The notes under the pieces were generated by a model. The model ran no database searches. It was not told the DNA's origin and saw only the letters and a program-made list of their open reading frames with translations. A DNA stretch of 64,000 nucleotides, from the NCBI RefSeq assembly GCF_001742165.1, contig NZ_CP016443.1, positions 2,852,001 to 2,916,000 on the forward strand, in the 5' to 3' direction. Position 1 is the first letter of the stretch, and the number at the start of each line of letters is the position of its first letter. Below, piece by piece: positions 1 through 8,771 of this stretch. A program made the position numbers and the translations under genes. This DNA is from Burkholderia stabilis. Its GTDB lineage: Bacteria; Pseudomonadota; Gammaproteobacteria; Burkholderiales; Burkholderiaceae.

Positions 1-856
1 CATCCGGCGAGCGGTCGATCGACACCGTTCCGGCGAGCACGTCGCCGATTTCGGTGCGCGGCAGATCCGGCGCCCACTGACACTCGCCGATGCTGCGCGC
101 CTGATCGTGATCGTCGACGACAATACGCGCATGTTCCAGCACGCCGGCCGGCAACTCGCGCTTGCCGGCCGTGTCGGCACCCACGCAGGTCAGATGGGTG
201 CCCGGCTGAACCGCATCCGCGTCGAACAATGCGCCGCCGCCGGGCGTGGTCGTGATGACCACATCGCTGTTGGCCACCGCATCGTTCCGGCTGCGTGCCA
301 CGCGGATCGTACAGCGTTCGCTGAAAGCCGATTCGAACACCGCGTCCGGCTCGCCGCCGACGTTCACGTACTGCACCGAGCAACGTTGCGGCAGCAGCCG
401 GAGCGCGTAGTCGAGCTGGACACGCGCCTGCACGCCCGTGCCGAACACGCAGATCCGCGTACTGTCGCGGCGGGCGAGCAGTTGCAGCCCGAGGCCGCCT
501 GCGGCGCCGGTCCGCGCGGTGGTGATCGCGTTGCCATCCATGATGCACAGCGGTCTGCCCGTGGCCGGATCGAACAGCGCGACGGTGGCCTGATGCGGCT
601 CGCCGCCGAGGCTCCGGTTGCCGGGCCAGAACCCGGCCGCCTTGAAGCCGAGCAGATCCTGGCTCGCGACGTCGCCCGACTTGATGCCGAATACGCCGCC
701 GGTGTGCAGTTTCTCGCGGACCACCGGGAACACGCGCCCGGCCCGTTGGCTGTGCAGCACGAAGGCTTCGCGGACGGCCGCCATCACTCGCTCCGCCTGA
801 AGGGCGGGGGCGATGGCGTCGCGGTCGAGCAGCAGGAGTCGGGCGTCGGTCGGCAT
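1..856 (-). CDS. Ornithine cyclodeaminase / mu-crystallin family protein (3' part beyond window)
   Basis: NAD(P)-dependent imine reductase/cyclodeaminase fold. Reading down from an ATG at 856 gives about 285 residues (start MPTDARLLLLDRDAI) that run off the left edge. Family marks seen are a substrate-binding FGIKSGD stretch, the DGNAITTARTGA segment and a Rossmann-type dinucleotide loop VFGTGVQA. Members reduce cyclic imines such as delta1-piperideine-2-carboxylate or deaminate ornithine, and sequence alone does not choose between them. It lies 94 bp downstream of the D-threonine-aldolase-like gene on the same strand, so both probably form one amino-acid catabolic operon. It is clearly distinct from the second family member at 15.2-16.2 kb. 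The active-site Asp region would lie near or beyond the edge. Confidence 0.85.
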   Translation of the reverse strand, partial: MPTDARLLLLDRDAIAPALQAERVMAAVREAFVLHSQRAGRVFPVVREKLHTGGVFGIKSGDVASQDLLGFKAAGFWPGNRSLGGEPHQATVALFDPATGRPLCIMDGNAITTARTGAAGGLGLQLLARRDSTRICVFGTGVQARVQLDYALRLLPQRCSVQYVNVGGEPDAVFESAFSERCTIRVARSRNDAVANSDVVITTTPGGGALFDADAVQPGTHLTCVGADTAGKRELPAGVLEHARIVVDDHDQARSIGECQWAPDLPRTEIGDVLAGTVSIDRSPD

Positions 857-950
857 GTCGGGCGAGCCTTGCCGGCGCAAGGCGGATCGAGGAAGGTTTA
901 AAGTGTGTCCAGATTTAGACAAATAGTCAATGCAAGGGCGAAGGCGGCGC

Positions 951-2081
951 TCACCACCCGTAAAAGCGCGGCCACGCGTGCGCGTCGCCGTTTTCGCCGA
1001 TGGCCAGATATTCGGGGTGTTGCGCGCCGGTGGCGCAAGCGTGATTCGGCAGGATGCGCAGGCGCGTGCCGACCGGAAAACGCTGTGCGATGCCCGGGTC
1101 GGGCGAGCCTGCACGCGACACGATCCCGTGTTCCTGGTTGGCCGCGCTCACGACATAGCCGCCGAGCACTTCGCCGTCTTCGGTGCAAACCTGCCCGTAG
1201 CCGAAATCGCGCGCCTGGCGCTGCGTGCCGCGGTCGCGGCTCATCGCCATCCAGCCCGCGTCGACGATCGCCCAGCCTTTTTCTTCCTGATGTCCGATGA
1301 CGGTGGTCAGTACCGACAGCGCGATGTCCGACAGTTCGCACACGCCGATGTTGTGCATCACGAGGTCGAACATCACGTACACGCCGGCGCGCACCTCGGT
1401 GATGCCGTCGAGGTTGTTCGCCGAGAGCGCGGTGGGCGTGGAGCCGATGCTCACGGTCGGGCAGGGCAGCGCGGCGGCCCTGAGGCGCTCCGCGGCCCGC
1501 ACGGTGCGGCTGCGCTCCTGTTCGGCGATCGCCGCCAGCGCTTCGCGCGTGTCGTATTCGTAGCTCGAGCCCGCGTGAGCCAGCACGCCGCCCAGCACCA
1601 TCCCGCCATCGACCAGCGCGCGGCCGATGGCGATCAGCAGGTCGGATTCGGGCGGCACACCCGAGCGGTGGCCGTCGACGTCGATCTCGATCCAGACCTC
1701 GAAGCGCTCGCCGTGCTCGCGCCCGAACGCGGCGATGGCGTGCGCGGCCTGCAGGTTGTCGGCGACGATCTTCAGGTCGCAGCCCTGCCGGCGCAGCGCC
1801 AGCGCCTGACCAAGCTTGGCCGGCACCATGCCGACCGCATAGACGATGTCCCGGATGCCGCCCGCGAAGAACTGTTCGGCTTCCTTGAGCGTCGATACCG
1901 TGATGCCTTGCGCGCCCGCCGCGATTTGCGCGTCGACGACGTGCCGGCATTTGGTGGTCTTCACGTGCGGCCGGAAGCGGACGCCGAGTGCGTCCAGATG
2001 CGCCTGCATGCGGTCGATGTTGCGACGCATGCGGCGAACGTCGATCAATGCAGCAGGGGTGTTGAGGGTTTGAATATCCAC
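951..2081 (-). CDS. D-threonine aldolase / D-serine dehydratase-like PLP enzyme (fold type III)
   Basis: 376-residue protein with an N-terminal alanine-racemase-like barrel. The PLP lysine is in RPHVKTTKC at about residues 38-46. The C-terminal D-serine-dehydratase-like beta domain ends in HAWPRFYGW and contains the RILPNHAC motif, whose His and Cys bind the divalent metal in this family. Known activities are cleavage of D-threonine or other beta-hydroxy-D-amino acids to glycine (or an amino acid) and an aldehyde, or dehydration of D-serine or hydroxyaspartate. Which one applies cannot be told here. The gene sits between a LysR regulator upstream and a cyclodeaminase-family gene downstream, all on the minus strand. 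The start MDIQTLNTPAALID is the usual beginning of the family. Confidence 0.85.
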   Translation of the reverse strand: MDIQTLNTPAALIDVRRMRRNIDRMQAHLDALGVRFRPHVKTTKCRHVVDAQIAAGAQGITVSTLKEAEQFFAGGIRDIVYAVGMVPAKLGQALALRRQGCDLKIVADNLQAAHAIAAFGREHGERFEVWIEIDVDGHRSGVPPESDLLIAIGRALVDGGMVLGGVLAHAGSSYEYDTREALAAIAEQERSRTVRAAERLRAAALPCPTVSIGSTPTALSANNLDGITEVRAGVYVMFDLVMHNIGVCELSDIALSVLTTVIGHQEEKGWAIVDAGWMAMSRDRGTQRQARDFGYGQVCTEDGEVLGGYVVSAANQEHGIVSRAGSPDPGIAQRFPVGTRLRILPNHACATGAQHPEYLAIGENGDAHAWPRFYGW

Positions 2082-2164
2082 GATGCGTTGCCTCGGAGTG
2101 TTGCCGACGCGAACACTGTAGAGCCGCCGGCGAGTGCCGTGTTTAACGCATGTCTAATTCGTCA

Positions 2165-2179
2165 TTAAGTGCAATTTAA
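2165..2179. promoter_or_regulatory. Candidate LysR-type (T-N11-A) operator
   Basis: The 132-bp gap between the LysR gene and the aldolase-like gene contains TTAAGTGCAATTTAA, an imperfect dyad with TTAA at both ends and an internal T-N11-A, the usual LysR recognition pattern. It lies about 85 bp upstream of the aldolase start, suitable for activation by the adjacent regulator. Assignment is by pattern and position only. Confidence 0.35.
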
Positions 2180-2213
2180 CGAACATGAGCCGTGTGAGCC
2201 GCACGAGCGCGGC

Positions 2214-3140
2214 TCATGCGTTGCCCCGCCACGGCGGCGGATCGAGAAACTGCCTTGCGGCTTCGAGAAAAATCCGTTGCCGGGCGGATCGGCCGGTGCG
2301 CGATGGCAACAGCGCGGTCACGGGCGCGGGCGGCAAATTCCAGCCGGGCAGCAACCGGACGAGCTTGCCGTTCGCCAGCAGCGGCGCGACATCCCATTCG
2401 GAACGCTCCACGATGCCGAGCCCGGCGAGCGCCCATTCGGTGATGACGGTGCCGTCGTTGGAGGAGAGCGCGCCGGTCGCGCGGATTACGACGGAGCGTC
2501 GCGGCTCGCCTTGGGCGTCGCCGCCGGGCGAGAAGCGCCAGCGCGGGATGTCCTCGTCGTTCTCGCGCAGGCACAGGCAGTCGTATTGCGCCAGATCGGA
2601 CGGATGTTCCAGCACCTTGATGCGGCGTGCGTATGCCGGGCTCGCGCACAGGAAGCGCTCGTTGGGCGCGAGCGGATACGCGATCCACGACGACGACTTG
2701 AGGCTGCCGACATGAACGACCACGTCGGCCCCCGCTGCGCTGGTCAACGGGCTCTCCGACAGGTGAAGCGATATTTCCAGCCTCGGATGCGCGCGTTGCA
2801 CGTCGCGCACGATCCGGGCGACGTACTTGCGCCCGAAGCCGAGCGGCGCGACGACGCGCAGCGTGCCCTGCACGTCGCCGTGGTCGCCCGCGATGGTGAC
2901 CGGCAGCGCCTCCACGCGTTCGAGAATGTCGACGGCTTCCTGGTACAGCCGCTGCCCTTCGTCGGTCAACGCGATCCCTTTCGGTTGTCGCACGGCGAGC
3001 CTGGCGTCCAGGCGCGCCTCCATCCGCTGCAGGCGAATCGTGACCGCGGGCGGTGTGAGATCGAGCAACCGGGCGGCGGAAGCCAGCGAACGCGACGTGC
3101 CGATCGCGCGTATCAGGCGAAGATCCTCGAGGTCGAGCAT
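2214..3140 (-). CDS. LysR-family transcriptional regulator
   Basis: 308 residues from ATG 3140 (MLDLEDLRLIRAI). The frame continues upstream, but the extra 40 residues are not LysR-like, so the inner start is chosen. The N-terminal winged helix-turn-helix (residues 1-60, SLASAARLLDLTPPAVTIRLQ) is followed by a periplasmic-binding-like effector domain. The form, with VAPLGFGRKYVARIV and the SLKSSSWIAYPL segment, is typical of the LTTR group resembling DsdC/GcvA-like activators. It is followed on the same strand by the D-amino-acid-type aldolase and a cyclodeaminase, its likely targets. The effector is unknown. Confidence 0.9.
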   Translation of the reverse strand: MLDLEDLRLIRAIGTSRSLASAARLLDLTPPAVTIRLQRMEARLDARLAVRQPKGIALTDEGQRLYQEAVDILERVEALPVTIAGDHGDVQGTLRVVAPLGFGRKYVARIVRDVQRAHPRLEISLHLSESPLTSAAGADVVVHVGSLKSSSWIAYPLAPNERFLCASPAYARRIKVLEHPSDLAQYDCLCLRENDEDIPRWRFSPGGDAQGEPRRSVVIRATGALSSNDGTVITEWALAGLGIVERSEWDVAPLLANGKLVRLLPGWNLPPAPVTALLPSRTGRSARQRIFLEAARQFLDPPPWRGNA

Positions 3141-3298
3141 TTCATGTCTCTTAATGCCGGAAGTGTCAGGCATTAAACCGCACATCACGCCGCGAATCCA
3201 TCGAGGCAGCGGGAGCGTGCCTGTCACATTCGCCCGATACATTGAATTTCCCGATGCCACACGGCATTCGACACGAAATTCCCGATCGATCGACCGTC

Positions 3299-4174
3299 AT
3301 GACCCTCACCCAGCTTCGCAGTTTCATCGCCGTCGTTCAGCACGGCGGCTTCACGGCGGCCGCACGTGCGCTGTCCACCAGCCAGACGACGATCACGTCG
3401 CAGATCCAGACCCTCGAACACGAACACGGCGTCGAGCTGTTCCACCGGCGCGGCCGGCGCGTCGAGCTTTCCGCGGTCGGGCTGGAATTCCTGCCGATCG
3501 CACGGCGGATCTGCAGCGACGAGACCGATGCCGCCGCGCTGCTGCGCGACAGCGGCGCATTGCAGCGCGGCTCGCTGAAGATCGGCGCGGTCGGCCCGTT
3601 CCACGTGACTGAGATGATCGAGGCGTATCACGCCCTTCATCCGCACATGCACCTGTCGGTCGCGCTCGGCAATTCGGAAACCGTGCTGCGCGATCTCGAC
3701 CAGTACGTATGCGACGTCGGCGTGGTGGCCCGCGCGTTCGAGGACGCGCGTTACTTTACGCAGCGCTACGCGAGCTTTCCGGTGATCGCGTTCGTGCGCG
3801 CGACGCATCCGTTTGCGAAGCGCGATGCGATCACGCTGCGCGAACTGGCCGGCGAGCCGCTGCTGATGCGCGAACCGGGCTCGACGACGCGCCGCGCGCT
3901 CGAAGACGCGATGGCGTCGGCCGGCCTGACGCCGCGCGTCGCGATGGACATCGGCAGCCGCGAAGCGTTGCGCGAGGCCGTCGCGCGCGGGCTTGGCGTC
4001 GGCACGGTGTCGAAGGCCGAATACGTGCCCGACGAGCGGCTGCGGCCGCTGCGCATCGACGGCGATCCGGTCGAAACCCATATCCACGTGTGCTGCCTGA
4101 GCGAGCGGCGCGACAGCCGGCTGGTCGCGTCGTTCTTCGATGCGGTCGCGCGGTGCCGGTCGCGCGCCGCATGA
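3299..4174 (+). CDS. LysR-family regulator, phosphonate-catabolism-associated type
   Basis: 291 residues from ATG 3299 (MTLTQLRSFIAVVQHGG). The 19 upstream codons in frame are not conserved-looking. The LysR helix-turn-helix is at residues 1-60 and a substrate-binding-like domain follows. The overall pattern (FTAAARALSTSQTTITSQIQ, EPGSTTRRALEDA) matches the aminoethylphosphonate-associated LysR group as I know it. The iron alcohol dehydrogenase gene follows 144 bp downstream on the same strand, then an MFS carrier, so this protein probably controls them. The link to phosphonates rests on family resemblance, because no phnW, phnA or C-P lyase gene is in the window. Confidence 0.85.
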   Translation: MTLTQLRSFIAVVQHGGFTAAARALSTSQTTITSQIQTLEHEHGVELFHRRGRRVELSAVGLEFLPIARRICSDETDAAALLRDSGALQRGSLKIGAVGPFHVTEMIEAYHALHPHMHLSVALGNSETVLRDLDQYVCDVGVVARAFEDARYFTQRYASFPVIAFVRATHPFAKRDAITLRELAGEPLLMREPGSTTRRALEDAMASAGLTPRVAMDIGSREALREAVARGLGVGTVSKAEYVPDERLRPLRIDGDPVETHIHVCCLSERRDSRLVASFFDAVARCRSRAA

Positions 4175-4318
4175 AGGCGGCTGGTGCTCGCGGGCCCGCA
4201 GCGGCGATCGATCGAAAAATTCGGTCGATCCATAGCAAATGACCGGGATTTTCGATCACGAACGCGTCATCGCGGATGCCTAACCTGCTGCGCATACCCA
4301 CTCGATTCAGGTGCGAGC

Positions 4319-5524
4319 ATGAATTCCGCTGCAGATTCACCGTCCGGCACGATTCGCGATGCCGACGATGTCACGTCACCCGTCGTACGACGCGACTGGC
4401 GTTTCCACAATCCCGTGCGGATCCGCTTCGGCGTCGACGCGCTGGCCAGCGTGAGCGACGCGCTCGCCGGCCGCAGCTACGCGATCGTCACGTATCCCGA
4501 CGCGGTATTCGCGCGGATCGCGGACCGTCTCGAAGCGCAGCTCGGGCCTGCGCTCACGCGGATCGATTGCGTCGAGGCGAACCCGTCGGTGCCGATGCTG
4601 CGGCGCGCGTGCGATCGGCTCGCCGCGCTGCCCGCGAAGCCGGACGTGCTGATCGCGCTCGGCGGCGGCTCGGTGATCGATTCGGCGAAAGTGCTCGCGG
4701 CCGAGCATGGCGATTTCGATCGCGTGCTGCGCATCCTGTCGGGCAACGCCGACGTCGACGATACGGGGCGCCCCGCGCTGCCGATCGTCGCGATCCCGAC
4801 CACGGCTGGCACGGGCAGCGAAGTGACGCACTGGGCGACCGTCTGGGATCCGCACAACGCGCGCAAGCTGTCGCTGTCGCGGCCCGATCTCTATCCGGAA
4901 ACGGTGATCGTCGATCCGCGCCTGATGGTCGGCCTGCCGATGCAGCCGACGCTCGCGAGCGGCCTCGACGCGCTGTCGCACGCGCTCGAAAGCATCTGGA
5001 ACATCCATGCGAACCCGGTGACGCGCGGCCTCGCCGTGCAGGCGGCGCGCGAGCTGATCGGCGGCCTCGGCCGCGTGAACGCGCATCCCGACGATCTCGA
5101 TGCACGCAGCGACATGGCGCTCGGCGCGCTGCGCGCGGGGCTGGCGTTCTCGAATACGCATACGGCGCTCGCACACAACATCTCCTACGCGATCACGCTG
5201 ACGCGCGGCGTCGCGCACGGGATCGCGTGCTCGTTCTGCCTGCCGGCTGTGATGCAGGCGGCGCTCGGCATGGACGACGCATGCGACGCCGCGCTGCGCG
5301 AGATCTTCGGCGACACGGCGTCGGCGCCCGCGCAGCTCGAGGCGCTGCTCGACGCGCTCGGCGTCGCGAGCCACCCGGCCGCTTACGGCATCGACGCGCA
5401 CGAATGGGCGCGAATCGTGGACCACGCGTTCGACGGTGCGCGCGGCCGCAACTTCATCGGCACGCGCGCACGCTTTCCGCATTTCGATTTCAGCCCGGAG
5501 CAGCCCGAGCGGGCGCTTCACTGA
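4319..5524 (+). CDS. Iron-containing alcohol dehydrogenase, phosphonate-associated (phosphonoacetaldehyde reductase-like)
   Basis: 401 residues from ATG 4319 (MNSAADSPSG). Group III (Fe-dependent) ADH fold: the NAD-binding ALGGGSVIDSAK is near residue 115. The metal-binding region has GLDALSHALES (Asp and His ligands) and a further His in RGVAHGIACSF. The start FHNPVRIRFG is characteristic of the phosphonate-metabolism Fe-ADH subfamily, whose members reduce phosphonoacetaldehyde or related aldehydes. The MFS gene begins 16 bp after the stop, so the two are co-transcribed. The substrate is inferred, and a generic aldehyde or alcohol substrate remains possible. Confidence 0.85.
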   Translation: MNSAADSPSGTIRDADDVTSPVVRRDWRFHNPVRIRFGVDALASVSDALAGRSYAIVTYPDAVFARIADRLEAQLGPALTRIDCVEANPSVPMLRRACDRLAALPAKPDVLIALGGGSVIDSAKVLAAEHGDFDRVLRILSGNADVDDTGRPALPIVAIPTTAGTGSEVTHWATVWDPHNARKLSLSRPDLYPETVIVDPRLMVGLPMQPTLASGLDALSHALESIWNIHANPVTRGLAVQAARELIGGLGRVNAHPDDLDARSDMALGALRAGLAFSNTHTALAHNISYAITLTRGVAHGIACSFCLPAVMQAALGMDDACDAALREIFGDTASAPAQLEALLDALGVASHPAAYGIDAHEWARIVDHAFDGARGRNFIGTRARFPHFDFSPEQPERALH

Positions 5525-5540
5525 CGAGGAACCCCGCATC

Positions 5541-6986
5541 ATGAAAACGTCTCACCCGATCGAAACGGACGCGCTTGCGCGTCTCGACAACCTGCCGTGG
5601 ACGCGCTTCCACACGCTGATGCTGGTCGCGCTCGGCGTCGGCTGGGCGCTCGATTCGTTCGAAACCAACATCATCGGCAGCGTGTTCGGCGTGCTCAAGT
5701 CGCATTGGCACCTGAGCGCCGCACAGGGCTCGCTCGCGGTCAGCATCTGGGTGTTCGGGATGCTCGTCGGCGCGATCGCGTTCGGTTATCTGGCCGACCG
5801 CTACGGCCGCAAGCGCCTGTTTCTCGCGACACTGCTCTGGTACGCGTTCTTCAGCGTCGCGACCGTGCTGTCGTGGAACTACGAGTCGTTCCTGTTCTTC
5901 CGCGCGATGACGGCGCTGGCCGTCGGCGGCGAATATTCGGCGGTGACCGCGACGATGGGCGAATTCATTCCGAAGCGCCATCGCGGCCGCACCGACGCGC
6001 TGATCCTGTCGGGTTTTCCGGTCGGCGCGCTGCTGTCGGCGGCCGTGTCGTATCTCGTGCTGAACCAGTTGCCGGCCGAGTGGGCGTGGCGCGTGGGCTT
6101 CGGCCTCGGCACGACGATGGCGCTGGTGTTCTTCTGGATCCGCCGCGTGATTCCGGAGTCGCCGCGCTGGCTGATCCAGCAGGGGCGTGTGGCGGAAGCC
6201 GATGCGATCGTCGAGCAGATCGTCGCGAGCGCGGCGCGCGATCCGCGTGCACAGGCCGATCGCGCGCAACTGGCGCAGCGCTACACACCGACCCGTTTCG
6301 AACACCAGGCGCCTGCGTTCTGGCGCAACGTCGGCGAACTGTTCGGCGCCTATCGCGCGCGCTGCGCGCTCGCCGGGGCGCTGAACTTTTCGCAGGCGGC
6401 CGTGGTGTACGGCGTGCTGTCGCTGATGGCGCTCGTGATCCTGCCGTACCTGAAAGTGTCGTCGACCGACATGCCGATCTACTACATGATCGGCAACGCC
6501 GCGGCGCTCGCGGGCGGCATCGTCGCGGCGGTGCTCGTCGAGGCGTGGGGGCGGCGCGCGTCGCTGTTCGCGAGCTACACGTTCACCGTTGCGGCGATCG
6601 TGTTCATCTATGCGATGCACGCGCTGCCCGGCATGGTGCTCGGTTACTGTCTGATCCAGTTCGGCGTCACGTGGGCGTACATCTCGGGTTATGTCGTGTC
6701 GTCCGAGATCCTGCCGACGCGGATTCGCGCGACCGGGCTCGGCGTGTCGGTCGCGATCGGCCGGCTCGGCGCGGTGATCGCGCCGCTGATGCTGACGAAC
6801 GTCTATGCGATGTCCGGCTCGCCGTCGGCCGCGTTGATCGTGCTGCTGGTGCTCGCGTTGCCGGGGCCGCTCGCGGCCGGCCTGTGGTGGATCAACGGGC
6901 GCGAAACGCGGCGGATTTCGCTCGAGGAATGCAGCACGGAGCTGGACGTGCAGCCGGCGGTGGACGCTTCGCCGCGCATCGCATGA
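5541..6986 (+). CDS. MFS transporter, aromatic acid/sugar:proton symporter-like
   Basis: 481 residues. About 12 hydrophobic segments are visible. The MFS signature GYLADRYGRKRLF falls after the second helix, and RVIPESPRW lies at the start of the central loop, a pattern common in sugar and metabolite:H+ symporters. A long hydrophilic mid-loop (about residues 218-262) separates the two halves. It lies 16 bp after the Fe-ADH gene in an apparent operon headed by the LysR regulator, so it probably imports the substrate of that pathway. The substrate cannot be read from sequence. The start ATG 5541 gives a normal N-terminus (MKTSHPIETDALARL). Confidence 0.88.
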   Translation: MKTSHPIETDALARLDNLPWTRFHTLMLVALGVGWALDSFETNIIGSVFGVLKSHWHLSAAQGSLAVSIWVFGMLVGAIAFGYLADRYGRKRLFLATLLWYAFFSVATVLSWNYESFLFFRAMTALAVGGEYSAVTATMGEFIPKRHRGRTDALILSGFPVGALLSAAVSYLVLNQLPAEWAWRVGFGLGTTMALVFFWIRRVIPESPRWLIQQGRVAEADAIVEQIVASAARDPRAQADRAQLAQRYTPTRFEHQAPAFWRNVGELFGAYRARCALAGALNFSQAAVVYGVLSLMALVILPYLKVSSTDMPIYYMIGNAAALAGGIVAAVLVEAWGRRASLFASYTFTVAAIVFIYAMHALPGMVLGYCLIQFGVTWAYISGYVVSSEILPTRIRATGLGVSVAIGRLGAVIAPLMLTNVYAMSGSPSAALIVLLVLALPGPLAAGLWWINGRETRRISLEECSTELDVQPAVDASPRIA

Positions 6987-7005
6987 CGCCTGGCTGCATG
7001 CGTGG

Positions 7006-7929
7006 TTACGCGTGCAGCCCGAAAATCAGCGACCGGTGCGCGGCGACGCCGGCCATCACGCCCGACGCCGACGCGAACGTCGCGTTGGTCATCGGTGTCG
7101 ACGCGTCGCCGGCTGAAAATACGCCCGCGACGCTCGTCTGCTTCCACGCGTCGATCCGGACGACCGGGCCGAGCGGCCCTTCGTCGAATGCACAGCCGAG
7201 CTGTTGCGCGAGATCGCTCGCCATCTCCGTGCGCGCGCCGACGAACAGCGCATCGATCGGCACGATCTGCCCGTCGGCGAGCCGCAACGCTTCGAGGCGC
7301 GGCGCATCGCCGAGGATCTCGACGACCGGCGAGCGCTCGATGCGCACGCCGCGCGCGTCGAGCAACGCGGCTTCTTCTTCATTCGCTTCGGCCACGCCCT
7401 GCGTGAACCACGTCGTCGGGCCCCAGTCGGGGATCAGGATCGCCTGATGCACGGAGAGCGGATGCGTGGCCAGCACACCGAGCCGCTGCCCGCCGACTTC
7501 ATACCCGTGACAGTACGGGCAGTGCAGCACGCTGATGCCCCAGCGTTCCGCGAGCCCCGGCAGCGCGGGTAATTCGTCGCGGATGCCGGTCGCGAGAATC
7601 AGCCGCCCGGCGCTCGCGCGGCGGCCGTCCGCGAGCGTCACGTGGAAGCGGCCGTCCGCATCGCGCTCGGCGGTGAGCGCTTCGCCTTCGATCCGCTGCA
7701 CGGTCGGATAGGCGACGAGCTGCGCGGTGGCGTCGGCCACGATCTGCGCGGGCGGCTTGCCGTCCTGCCCGAAGAATCCGTGCGCGTGTTCGGCGAAGCG
7801 GTTGCGCGGCCGGCCGGCGTCTATCACGAGCACGCGGCGCCGCGCCCGCGCAAGCTGCATCGCGGCCGACAACCCCGCAAAGCTGCCGCCGATCACGATG
7901 ACTTCATGATGGTCACGATGGGTATGCAT
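7006..7929 (-). CDS. NAD(P)/FAD-dependent oxidoreductase, thioredoxin reductase-like
   Basis: 307 residues from ATG 7929 (MHTHRDHHEVIVIGG). An FAD-binding GGSFAGLSAA is at the N-terminus, ATGIRDELP marks the second flavin contact, and the redox-active CPYC falls near residue 142, the position of the TrxB CxxC. The C-terminal FSAGDAS is the usual flavin-binding end. It resembles small thioredoxin-reductase-like flavoproteins often paired with an Rrf2 or TetR regulator. The usual second dinucleotide fingerprint of TrxB is weak here, so the electron donor may not be NADPH. It is transcribed divergently from the Rrf2 gene across a 141-bp region with a perfect dyad. Confidence 0.88.
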   Translation of the reverse strand: MHTHRDHHEVIVIGGSFAGLSAAMQLARARRRVLVIDAGRPRNRFAEHAHGFFGQDGKPPAQIVADATAQLVAYPTVQRIEGEALTAERDADGRFHVTLADGRRASAGRLILATGIRDELPALPGLAERWGISVLHCPYCHGYEVGGQRLGVLATHPLSVHQAILIPDWGPTTWFTQGVAEANEEEAALLDARGVRIERSPVVEILGDAPRLEALRLADGQIVPIDALFVGARTEMASDLAQQLGCAFDEGPLGPVVRIDAWKQTSVAGVFSAGDASTPMTNATFASASGVMAGVAAHRSLIFGLHA

Positions 7930-8000
7930 GCACCAACTCCTTTCCTGAACCTGCGTGAATGACGAACGTGCGTCGATGGCGGCCAACTCATGGAACACGA

Positions 8001-8041
8001 GAAGTTGCATGATAGTTCGATGCTATGATTCACGCAACTTC
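8001..8041. promoter_or_regulatory. Dyad operator between flavoprotein and Rrf2 genes
   Basis: GAAGTTGC at 8001-8008 and its exact complement GCAACTTC at 8034-8041 flank an AT-richer core containing ATAG-N7-CTAT. The element lies in the divergent promoter region, 30 bp upstream of the Rrf2 start. It is the obvious candidate site for autoregulation by the Rrf2 protein. This is assigned from symmetry and position only. Confidence 0.55.
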
Positions 8042-8070
8042 AGAAGTTTCGAGAAAGGGGAGAGCCGCCC

Positions 8071-8511
8071 GTGAGAACCGACAGCCGTTTGTCGCGCATG
8101 CTGCATGCGCTGATCCACATGGACCAGGCCGACGGCCCGCTGACGTCGGAGACGATCGCGACGATGCTGGGCACGAACCCGGTCGTCGTGCGGCGCCTGC
8201 TCGGCGGCTTGCGCGATTGCGGTTACGTGCAGTCGGAGAAAGGGCACGGCGGCGGCTGGGTGCTGAGCGTCGCGCTCGACGACATCACGCTGCTCGATGT
8301 CTATCGCGCGGTGGGCGAGCCGCCGCTGTTCTCCGATCTGGTGCCCGAGGACGAGCCCGAATGCCTGGTCGAGCAGGCCGTCAACGCGCATCTGTCGGCA
8401 ACCCTGAAGGATGCCGAAGCGTCGCTGCTGGCGCGCTTCGGCGAAGTCACGCTCGGCATGCTGTCGCGCGATTTCGAAGCGAAGGCCGTGCTGCGGGGCT
8501 ACACGCGCTGA
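8071..8511 (+). CDS. Rrf2-family transcriptional regulator
   Basis: 146 residues from a GTG at 8071 preceded by AGGGGAG. The winged helix occupies residues 1-75 (SETIATMLGTNPVVVRRLLGGL, then GHGGGWVLS). The Fe-S-binding Rrf2 members carry three clustered Cys. Here only two Cys are seen (CGYV at about residue 50 and PECLVEQ at about 95), so an iron-sulfur sensor of the IscR/NsrR type is unlikely. A thiol- or ligand-sensing repressor, such as the YwnA/CymR-like forms, is more likely. The divergent CxxC flavoprotein is the probable target. Confidence 0.88.
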   Translation: MRTDSRLSRMLHALIHMDQADGPLTSETIATMLGTNPVVVRRLLGGLRDCGYVQSEKGHGGGWVLSVALDDITLLDVYRAVGEPPLFSDLVPEDEPECLVEQAVNAHLSATLKDAEASLLARFGEVTLGMLSRDFEAKAVLRGYTR

Positions 8512-8771
8512 CGCGGCGCAGCATCCCGATCGATCGCGCCTGACGTGCAATCCGGCACGATCCGGCGCGGCTGAAACCGCCGCGCCGCGATGTTCTGTCC
8601 CCCAACTTCTGCCCGGTTCGCCCGCCACAGGGCAAAATACGGGTTTTCCGCACCCGCGAGGGCGCGTTCGAATCACGCGCCGGGCGGCGGCAGTGCGCAA
8701 TCCGCACGCCGCCGCCCGGCGCCCAGGCAAGATCGCTCGCCGTGTCGCGAGCCCACAGGAGTCCAGACCCC

